From assembly GCA_020217265.1 (NCBI GenBank), contig JAIWOS010000183.1:1-13428 (forward strand): a stretch of DNA of 13,428 nucleotides, given 5' to 3'. Below, piece by piece: positions 1 to 9,340 of the stretch. Position 1 is the stretch's first letter, and every line of letters starts with the position of its first letter. This DNA comes from Thiobacillus sp. Its GTDB lineage: Bacteria > Pseudomonadota > Gammaproteobacteria > Burkholderiales > Thiobacillaceae. The notes beneath the pieces are model-generated. The model was given only the letters and a program-made list of their open reading frames with translations. It was not told the DNA's origin and did not search any database. The position numbers were made by a program, and so were the translations under genes.

Positions 1-1434
<1,434 letters not shown>

Positions 1435-1457
1435 AGCGAGCGAGATAGGAGCCTCAT

Positions 1458-3741
<2,284 letters not shown>

Positions 3742-3747
3742 TGGGCG

Positions 3748-3775
3748 CGGGCTGCACGGCGCGCCGTGCAGCCCG
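3748..3775 (+). promoter_or_regulatory. 28-bp perfect palindrome between atpD and atpC
   Basis: The 28 bases form a perfect inverted repeat: arm CGGGCTGCACGGCG followed by its exact complement. It starts six bases after the atpD stop and ends 20 bases before the atpC start. No T-run follows it, so it is not a classical intrinsic terminator. In mRNA it would fold into a very stable GC hairpin. It could protect the 3' end of upstream message, attenuate read-through, or lower the yield of epsilon, which is needed at one copy per three beta subunits. The structure is seen directly; the roles are inferred. Confidence 0.7.
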
Positions 3776-3795
3776 GCCGTTCACGAGGTTCCAAC

Positions 3796-4218
3796 ATGGC
3801 CATGACCCTACGCGTCGATATCGTCAGCGCTGAAAAATCGCTCTACTCCGGCGAAGCCGAAGTGGTGATTGCCCCCGGCCAGCGCGGCGAACTCGGCATT
3901 TACCCGCGCCACACCCCGCTGCTCACCACACTCAAGCCCGGCTCGGTGCGCATCAAGGTGCCGAACCAGGCCGAAGAAGAGCTGGTATACGTCTCTGGCG
4001 GCATACTCGAAGTCCAGCCGCACGTCGTCACCATCCTGTCCGACTCCGCCATTCGCGGCGCTGACCTCGACGAAGCCAAGGCGCTCGAAGCCAAGCGCGC
4101 AGCGGAAGAGGCGATGAAAGACAAGGCCGCCAGCATCGACTACGCCCAGGCGCAAGCCGAACTGGCGCAGGCCGTGGCGCAGCTCGCGGCGATCAAGAAA
4201 CTGCGCAAGCTGAGCTGA
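3796..4218 (+). CDS. atpC: ATP synthase F1 subunit epsilon
   Basis: Epsilon subunit of the rotor stalk; it links gamma to the c-ring and inhibits ATP hydrolysis through its C-terminal helices. The ATG at 3796 is chosen because the protein then begins [20 protein letters not shown], as in the family, and CGAGG lies about 8 bases upstream. The frame is open back to a GTG at 3766, but that lies inside the palindrome. The product is 140 aa. An N-terminal beta-sandwich ([20 protein letters not shown]) is followed by an alanine- and lysine-rich helical hairpin ending KKLRKLS. It is the last gene of the operon. The operon's original terminator, which begins 14 bases after the stop, is split by the transposon. 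Confidence 0.96.
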   Translation: MAMTLRVDIVSAEKSLYSGEAEVVIAPGQRGELGIYPRHTPLLTTLKPGSVRIKVPNQAEEELVYVSGGILEVQPHVVTILSDSAIRGADLDEAKALEAKRAAEEAMKDKAASIDYAQAQAELAQAVAQLAAIKKLRKLS

Positions 4219-4232
4219 TCGTGCCGGAATTG

Positions 4233-4250
4233 AAAAAAGCAACCTGAGGG
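4233..4250 (+). terminator. Left half of the atp operon terminator, split by insertion
   Basis: Six As (4233-4238) and the stem arm GCAACC (4239-4244), followed by TGAGGG. The matching arm GGTTGC and nine Ts lie 7 kb away at 11311-11325. Joining the two halves after removal of the element and one target repeat gives stem GCAACC, loop TGAG, stem GGTTGC and a T-run. The A-run on the other side suggests it worked in both directions. In the present state this half cannot form its hairpin. Confidence 0.85.
4242..4250 (+). repeat. Target-site duplication, left copy (ACCTGAGGG)
   Basis: The nine bases ACCTGAGGG directly abut the left inverted repeat and occur identically, in the same orientation, at 11304-11312 directly after the right inverted repeat. 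A perfect 9-bp direct repeat around perfect inverted repeats is the footprint of DDE-transposase insertion. Confidence 0.92.
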
Positions 4251-4277
4251 CTAGGCGTTAAGTTAAAGTGTTGAAAA
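4251..4277 (+). repeat. Left terminal inverted repeat (27 bp)
   Basis: Begins CTAGGCGTTAAGTTAAAG and ends GTGTTGAAAA. It is identical over 27 bases to the reverse complement of 11277-11303. Identity breaks at the next base (T here, A at the other end). The AT-rich inner part contrasts with the surrounding DNA and probably holds the transposase binding site. Confidence 0.95.
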
Positions 4278-4280
4278 TTT

Positions 4281-4313
4281 CGCCCTCAGGTGACCCCTGG
4301 GGGCGTTTCTTTT
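4281..4313 (+). terminator. Intrinsic terminator inside the left end of the transposon
   Basis: A ten-pair stem (4281-4290 with 4296-4305, one G-T wobble) closes a five-base loop and is followed by TTTCTTTT (4306-4313). It lies four bases inside the left inverted repeat and faces transcription coming from atpC. It can replace the broken atp terminator and shield the element from the strong atp operon. In the other direction it could also end the lipoprotein message, since AAATTTTC follows there. Confidence 0.75.
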
Positions 4314-4356
4314 GGGATCGTGGGAATGCCGGCTGCCGAGGCCGAACGGGGGCCGG

Positions 4357-4512
4357 CTATCGGCTCAGGTCTTGGCGGCTGGCGGCAAACGAGGCGGCTT
4401 GAGCGAGGGTCATGCCCGCGGTCCTGAGAGCATCGATATAGCCCGCGGCGGGCACACCGTCAGGCAGTAGCAAGAGCAAGCTTAGCTTGCGGGAAGAGTT
4501 TTTCGGTCGTGG
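4357..4512 (-). other. Short open frame after the lipoprotein, possible remnant
   Basis: Directly after the lipoprotein stop the same frame stays open for 51 codons to TAG at 4359-4357. The later part reads protein-like (LPDGVPAAGYIDALRTAGMT, then LAQAASFAASRQDLSR), with a helix-rich composition. The only plausible starts are TTG codons near 4479 and 4473, with no clear ribosome site. A separate 18-codon frame beginning at the ATGA that overlaps the lipoprotein stop enters a different frame. This could be the tail of a decayed small gene. I do not recognise it. Confidence 0.2.
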
Positions 4513-4965
4513 TCATTGCGCACCGCCTTTAACGAAAATGGAAGGTTCGAGGTAAGGGGGCACCCCTAGTTCAGGGCAACTGAACGACGATTCGTGCCAA
4601 GGCCCGGGCAAGTCCCCGCCGCGCCGAATGTACGTGATGGACTCACCCATAAGCTTCCCGTCAGATCTGCGGTATACACGCCAGTGGCTCCGCCACATCG
4701 CTGGGTTCCCTGTGAGCAGCAGGTGCGTGTCAGTCTGCTCGTAGTAGTACGGAACATTCGACCAGACGTTGTCTTTGGCGGGGATCCGTATCCGCCCAGC
4801 CCAATCTAGCAGTTCAGGGGTTAGCGGTGCCGTCTCATACACTTTCACTCCTCCGTCGATGGCGCACAGCCGGCGCACCTCGGCGTCCAGCTCGGCTTTT
4901 GACGGACCTGAGCTACAGGCTGACGTAAGGGCGGCAAGCAACAGCGGATAGACAAGGGCTTTCAT
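4513..4965 (-). CDS. Small predicted outer-membrane lipoprotein, function unknown
   Basis: A 150-aa product if started at ATG 4965. That start gives a clean type II signal peptide (MKALVYPLLLAALTSAC) with lipobox LTSA and lipidated Cys17. Serine at +2 would favour outer-membrane sorting. The open frame continues 22 codons upstream, but those would precede the signal peptide and make no sense. The mature part has the motif CAIDGGVKVYET and a Trp/Tyr-rich region, with two later cysteines. I recall similar short lipoproteins as hypotheticals in betaproteobacteria, often in accessory DNA. It is the last gene of a three-gene - strand run, 84 bases after the CoiA-like gene. No strong ribosome site is visible. 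Confidence 0.7.
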   Translation of the reverse strand: MKALVYPLLLAALTSACSSGPSKAELDAEVRRLCAIDGGVKVYETAPLTPELLDWAGRIRIPAKDNVWSNVPYYYEQTDTHLLLTGNPAMWRSHWRVYRRSDGKLMGESITYIRRGGDLPGPWHESSFSCPELGVPPYLEPSIFVKGGAQ

Positions 4966-5049
4966 CGGCGCATGGCATCTGGTGACGAGGTATGCCGGGT
5001 ATAGGGACCGCGTCCAACCCTTCGGCTGCACCAGGAACTCGGATAAGGC

Positions 5050-7113
5050 CTACGCCTTGGGCTTGCGGAACGCTGCGCTTGTCTCCCAAGCCCTCGCTGC
5101 CTCAGGGTTCTGCCGCTTCCACTCATCGTACTGGGCACCCTTCAGCCAAAGGCCGTACGAGGTAGGTGGCGGCGACGAGCCCCCTGGAGAGGACCCACTG
5201 CGGCCTTGTCCCGGCGCACCGCTGGAACCGCGTGGTCCTGCCGCTTCACTTCTCCGCTGGCGCAGGGGCTTTGCGAGCGCGTCAGCCATCTCAGGAAACA
5301 GCAGCGCCAGGAGGTTGTCGTATTTGCGGCTTCGCTGATAGGTTCGCTCTCCGGCGTCAAGGCTGCGCAGGACCCTTTCTCTCCAGTCGGTGACCTTTTG
5401 CGCCTGATGAGGCGCCAACGTCGGCTGGTATTGCCGGATCGCGATCAGGTACAGCGTGTGCCATTGGAAATGAGCGGGGCCTTCCTGGAGGATGGCGTTG
5501 ATGACCTGCCAGGACGTGTTCAGCTGGTAGCCGACGGCGCGGTCTAGCTTGATCGAGAGGATCCGCTCCAGGAGGTTGCCTCGCCACCCGTAGAGATCGC
5601 GGTCCTCGGCCTCGGCATAGCCATGCACTGCAAGGCCCTCGGCGCACTCGGTAACGCGGTCGAGCGCACGCTCCACGTCAGGTCTCAGGCTGGGGTTCTC
5701 ATCCATCTGCTCGCGGACGGTGGCGTGCTCCAGGATTGCAGCCAGATACCTGTCGGCCCACTTCTCGACCGGGATCCGGCGCATCGCCCGCCGCCGTTCA
5801 TCTCGCGCCAAGAACTCCCGGGTTGCCTCGTTCGCTTCAGCAACCGCCGCCACGAGTTCCTTCTCGAGTCTCTCCGTTTCGTCGGCCAGCCGGGGATGGT
5901 GCAGCCAGCGCTTGCCCGCGTGCTCGTCGACGACCAGCCTTGCAAACTCCGCCTCCGTTACGACGCCACCCATTCGGGAAATGTCGATCTCGATCGCGGC
6001 CACATTCTGAGCCCGGATGCGCCCCAGGCGCTCGTCGCTGATGGTGTTGGTGACCGTGATCTCGACGAGAATCTGGCTGGAGGGCCAGTCCGGTGCGGCA
6101 ATGGTGCTGGCTAGCACGTCGGGCCGAATCCTTCCCATCTGCTTCTCCAGGGCCACCGCTTCGAGGTCGACGACGCGCCCGGGCACCGAAAACTGCCTGG
6201 AAAGGACGTCACCCTCGTCTGTCGCTGCATCCAGTTCGATGGCCAAGTCGGGCAGCCTGATGCGCCTCTCGCGCTCCAGGATTTCCTTGGCCTTGAGATG
6301 CAGGAGAGTTTCGCGGCGGGCTGCGGGGCTGAGGCCCTCCGGCAGGCCCATGCCTTCGTCCGCCCAGTCGAGCATCGCCAGGGCGGATTTCTGTGCTGCC
6401 TCCTCGGCCTCCTGCGTAAGGCTCGCGTCGTCCCAGTGCGAGCACCAGACCCCGTTCTCCACCAGGAGGCGGAGGCGCTTCCGGATCTCGCCGGGCGGCA
6501 TGGCAGCAATGGTCGGATCGTCGACGACCAGACGAATGGTCGGAATCAGGGAATCCGCCGCGCCGGCGGGGTCTGCGCTGACGCTCCCGGTCAGTTCCAC
6601 TCTCAGTTCCCGGCCGTCATCGAGGGTCAGAACGCCGCTGATCCTGTCTCGAAAGGCGAAATCCCGGATGCGGACTCGCTCGGCCGGCGCCTCCACCCAG
6701 GCCTCGTAGTACTGCCCACTAAGGCCGGCGACACGGCGAGATTGGCGCCGGCGCGGCAGCTCGAGGAAGTCCGTGCCTTTCAGTGTCTCCAGCGCCGCTA
6801 CGCGCGCTGCTAGGACGAGGCAGGCGTCCTTCTCGGCGCCCTTGGGGTGCCTGAAGTGGGGCCGCAGGCTCCATGTCGGCGTGGCTGCGTTGACCGCTAC
6901 CAGCGGCAAGCCGCAGCTTAGGCATTCGCAGTTGGAGTGCTTGCCCCGCTGCTTGGCCCCCAACTCGCCGATGTATCGGGGTTCACCCGTTGTACGGTCG
7001 CGCGCCCACGCCATGACCAGATCGCTGGCGTCTGTGGCTGACACCTCATCTGGCTTGGAGACGATCCACTGCGGGAGCGTCAGGGGTGGATCGTTGTCGG
7101 CGGGGTTGGTCAT
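5050..7113 (-). CDS. CoiA-like protein with two PD-(D/E)XK nuclease-like segments
   Basis: A 687-aa cytoplasmic protein. Residues 30-110 resemble the N-terminal zinc module of the CoiA family: Cys62, Cys64 and Cys67, then RPHFRHPKGAE with His86 and His89, and Cys98. A second segment fits the CoiA nuclease core: HLKAKEIL (His272, Lys276), RPDVLA (Asp332), then VEITVT (Glu351-x-Thr) and an arginine-rich helix. The order is that of PD-(D/E)XK nucleases, with Thr in place of the usual Lys/Gln. Residues 104-177 look like an earlier copy of the same layout (ALETLKG, Asp151, VELTGS with Glu173). The C-terminal 250 residues are helical and end in a low-complexity Gly/Ser/Pro linker and a short basic tail. 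An in-frame TAA upstream limits the start to ATG 7113. CoiA of transformable bacteria acts on incoming DNA. The role here is unknown, but DNA binding or cleavage is likely. Confidence 0.72.
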   Translation of the reverse strand: MTNPADNDPPLTLPQWIVSKPDEVSATDASDLVMAWARDRTTGEPRYIGELGAKQRGKHSNCECLSCGLPLVAVNAATPTWSLRPHFRHPKGAEKDACLVLAARVAALETLKGTDFLELPRRRQSRRVAGLSGQYYEAWVEAPAERVRIRDFAFRDRISGVLTLDDGRELRVELTGSVSADPAGAADSLIPTIRLVVDDPTIAAMPPGEIRKRLRLLVENGVWCSHWDDASLTQEAEEAAQKSALAMLDWADEGMGLPEGLSPAARRETLLHLKAKEILERERRIRLPDLAIELDAATDEGDVLSRQFSVPGRVVDLEAVALEKQMGRIRPDVLASTIAAPDWPSSQILVEITVTNTISDERLGRIRAQNVAAIEIDISRMGGVVTEAEFARLVVDEHAGKRWLHHPRLADETERLEKELVAAVAEANEATREFLARDERRRAMRRIPVEKWADRYLAAILEHATVREQMDENPSLRPDVERALDRVTECAEGLAVHGYAEAEDRDLYGWRGNLLERILSIKLDRAVGYQLNTSWQVINAILQEGPAHFQWHTLYLIAIRQYQPTLAPHQAQKVTDWRERVLRSLDAGERTYQRSRKYDNLLALLFPEMADALAKPLRQRRSEAAGPRGSSGAPGQGRSGSSPGGSSPPPTSYGLWLKGAQYDEWKRQNPEAARAWETSAAFRKPKA

Positions 7114-7195
7114 TGTCCGAGTTGCCTGGGTTTCGGGGTGAGCTTAGCAAAGGCGTCCATCTCGTTCCGGAGGGCGCTCAAACGGCTGACCATCC

Positions 7196-7978
7196 TCAGC
7201 CCATCCGGCCGTCAATCCATTCGCGGAGGCGTGCCGCGAGCTGGGCCAGGAGGGGAAACACGAGGTACGACGCGTGGGCGGATTCGGGCGATACCGGATC
7301 AACGCTGGTCGGGTGCCCTGCGTCGTTTCTGACAGCTCTGATCTGCTGGGTAAACGCGGGCCAGTATGCCGAGAACTCCTCGCGGGACTCATGGGGAAGT
7401 GTTGCCCTCCGGGCCTCGACGAACTGCTGCAACTCGTCGAGCACGATCTTGACCCGCCAATCGGCCAGCTTCTGGGGAACCGGCTGCCCCAGCTCGCCAA
7501 GACGTCGAACCAGGTTGTCCCGCAGTTCAAGGACAAGGCTCTCCGATGCTCCGCCGAGCATTACGGCCGCGGCCTTGTAGTGCCCACCGATGTAGCAGTC
7601 CAGGCCCTCAGCCAGGTAGGACGCGGCCACCGGATTCAACGGCGCCAAGGAGTGCAGATAGGCGAGATAGCCGGCCGGGTTCCCAGGATCACGGCTGAGC
7701 GCTTCAAGCGTAGCCCGCCCTCTGGCGGTGACGTGGCAGAACGGCGGGTTGGTGTTGTTGATGTCATGGCCCCACGCCAGGTAGCCGGTGTTGAATAGCC
7801 AGTACCACTCGGCGAGCACAAGCCGCTCCAGTTCGATGTCGCGGGGCAGGTTCAAGCGTTCGGTCACTCGCCGAAGGATTGTGTTCTGCTGAAGGCTGCC
7901 CTCGCGCGGGTCTCGGGGTTCAGCCGCTGCGATCTCCTCGAGGAGCGCTTGCCGGATATCTTGGGGTGTGAGAGGCAT
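7196..7978 (-). CDS. Winged-helix plus HEPN-type (DUF4145-like) protein
   Basis: A 260-aa cytoplasmic protein. The N-terminal ~100 residues look like a winged helix (helices around 30-65, then NTGYLAWGHDI, then HVTARGRATLEAL). The C-terminal half is all-helical. It has GGHYKAAAVMLGGASESLVL, typical of DUF4145/HEPN helices, and RNDAGH at residues 217-222, which fits the HEPN Rx4-6H motif. HEPN proteins with this motif are often RNases in toxin, abortive-infection and CRISPR-accessory systems; others only scaffold. It precedes the CoiA-like gene by 82 bases on the same strand, probably as one transcription unit starting in the divergent region 7979-8142. No clear ribosome site precedes the ATG. 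The function is inferred from the fold only. Confidence 0.65.
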   Translation of the reverse strand: MPLTPQDIRQALLEEIAAAEPRDPREGSLQQNTILRRVTERLNLPRDIELERLVLAEWYWLFNTGYLAWGHDINNTNPPFCHVTARGRATLEALSRDPGNPAGYLAYLHSLAPLNPVAASYLAEGLDCYIGGHYKAAAVMLGGASESLVLELRDNLVRRLGELGQPVPQKLADWRVKIVLDELQQFVEARRATLPHESREEFSAYWPAFTQQIRAVRNDAGHPTSVDPVSPESAHASYLVFPLLAQLAARLREWIDGRMG

Positions 7979-8065
7979 GAGGGTGGGCGTACTGGCAGCA
8001 GATACGTTCCGGGTGCGGATAGTTGGGGTCGAGGGAGCCTAGCATACGCAAGGGCTGGCGGTAAC

Positions 8066-8094
8066 TTGTGGTCAATACCCGGTTAAGGTCTAAA
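8066..8094 (+). promoter_or_regulatory. Weak candidate promoter for the membrane-protein gene
   Basis: TTGTGG (8066-8071) and TCTAAA (8089-8094) are separated by 17 bases in the divergent region between the HEPN-type gene and the membrane-protein gene. The match to sigma-70 consensus is partial (3/6 and 4/6). It would put transcription start near 8101 and agrees with translation from GTG 8143 rather than from GTG 8068. Confidence 0.25.
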
Positions 8095-8142
8095 GCCCGT
8101 CGCCTATACGACAAATACTCACTCTTTGAGCTAGGAGCTGTC

Positions 8143-8541
8143 GTGACCATTAGGGGACTGCTTTTTCGGTTTGCCTTGACGTATTTTGTGGCTTTGCTTG
8201 TGGTCGGGTTTGCGCTGCATCTCGCCGGCAACACCCCTTCCTGGCTGAATGTCGGGCTGCGCGCTGGCTTATTCGCAGGGGTCGAATACTTTCTGCTAAG
8301 CCTGTTTTCTCTGCGAAATAAGCGCGCCGCCTCCAAGACGGAGCTGTGCCTAGCTCTATCTGGCATGCTGGCGATCGATTTCTTGGTGAACATGCTGGGC
8401 CGCAGTTCAGGGGTGGACCTCGGCGTATCAGCACTCGCGGCGTTGACGGCTTCGACATTCCATGGTCTGTGTGCGATCCCGGCAGTGATCTCGGTACATG
8501 GGCGAATGACACGGCTGTTCTTGCACACCGCCAATGGCTAG
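8143..8541 (+). CDS. Small four-helix inner-membrane protein
   Basis: A 132-aa protein with four predicted transmembrane helices, near residues 6-27, 37-56, 67-85 and 93-118, joined by short loops. The loop after helix 2 is basic (RNKRAASK). The start chosen is GTG 8143, because AGGAG lies at 8133-8137, five bases upstream. The frame is open back to GTG 8068, which would add 25 basic residues without a good ribosome site. GC content is visibly lower than in its neighbours, hinting at a separate origin. The layout vaguely recalls the ABZJ_00895-type membrane family, which I cannot confirm. It lies divergent to the HEPN/CoiA pair and 106 bases before the exonuclease. Small membrane proteins are common effectors in defence modules, but no function is shown. 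Confidence 0.6.
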   Translation: MTIRGLLFRFALTYFVALLVVGFALHLAGNTPSWLNVGLRAGLFAGVEYFLLSLFSLRNKRAASKTELCLALSGMLAIDFLVNMLGRSSGVDLGVSALAALTASTFHGLCAIPAVISVHGRMTRLFLHTANG

Positions 8542-8647
8542 GGACGGGTGCGGGACGGACTAGCGGAAGACAAGGCCGGCGGAGGCTCTCAATAACCCCA
8601 CACTCTTCTCCGCTATCCCAAGGTATTCGCCGATACACTGGGCACCC

Positions 8648-9340
8648 ATGAGCGACCCTCTCCGCCGAAACCTTCCGCCGCACCCCAGCTTGCTCAAGGA
8701 CCCGTCCAGACCGGCCCAGGAACGCCTGGGAGGCCGCGGAAGCAGCGCACCGGCACTTCCGGGTACACCGGCCTGCAAGAGCCTCCTGAAGGCCCTTGAA
8801 GCACCCTTCGCCATCGTCGACCTGGAGACCACTGGGCTGAGCCCTTCGCGCGACGAAATCATCGAGATCGGGGCCCTGCTGGTGGACTGGCGCTCCCGGT
8901 CGGTTCGCGAGTTCTCTACCCTCATCAAGCCCAGTATCGCGCTGCCGCCCAAGACCACGCAGATCACCGGCATCGACCAGGCGATGCTGGACGAGCACGG
9001 CATAGGTCTTCGCGCGGGGTTCACCCGGCTACAGGCCTTCATCGGCGACCGCCCGGTGTTCGCGCACCACGCCGAGTTCGACCAAGGCTTCCTCGTCAAC
9101 GCATCGGCCCGGCTCGGCCTCGGCTTCCCCAACGTCATGTACGACACGATCTGCATGGCCGAGGCGGCATGGCCCAGCCTCGACTCCTATGCTCTGTTCA
9201 GTCTCGCCCAGCGCATGGGCCTGGGCAACTCGCCGGCGCATCGCGCGCTGGCCGACGCCAGAGCGACGCTGGACGTCCTCATCGAGGCCGACCGCGTGCT
9301 GAGAGGCACCTCCGACTGGCCCTGCCGCAAACGCCGCTAG
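8648..9340 (+). CDS. DEDDh 3'-5' exonuclease, DnaQ-like
   Basis: A 230-aa exonuclease of the DnaQ (polymerase III epsilon) superfamily, which removes 3' nucleotides with two metal ions. All five catalytic residues are visible: Asp58 and Glu60 in FAIVDLETTG, Asp145 in FAHHAEFDQGFL, His198 and Asp203 in AHRALADA. The first ~50 residues are a proline- and arginine-rich tail, absent from minimal DnaQ domains, and may be a partner-binding arm. There is no polymerase-binding extension after the domain, so it is a stand-alone exonuclease rather than true DnaQ. ATG 8648 is the first start, and no strong ribosome site precedes it. It converges on the transposase gene and the two stop codons overlap in CTAG at 9337-9340. 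Confidence 0.88.
   Translation: MSDPLRRNLPPHPSLLKDPSRPAQERLGGRGSSAPALPGTPACKSLLKALEAPFAIVDLETTGLSPSRDEIIEIGALLVDWRSRSVREFSTLIKPSIALPPKTTQITGIDQAMLDEHGIGLRAGFTRLQAFIGDRPVFAHHAEFDQGFLVNASARLGLGFPNVMYDTICMAEAAWPSLDSYALFSLAQRMGLGNSPAHRALADARATLDVLIEADRVLRGTSDWPCRKRR

Noticed and set aside
4243..4250. An 8-bp duplication CCTGAGGG as the target duplication
   Set aside because: Taking nine bases (ACCTGAGGG) makes both element ends exactly CTAGGCG and leaves no unexplained extra base at the right end.
8150..8998. 282-codon open frame on the - strand
   Set aside because: It overlaps the membrane-protein gene and the start of the exonuclease, which have transmembrane and catalytic signatures. The antisense product has none.
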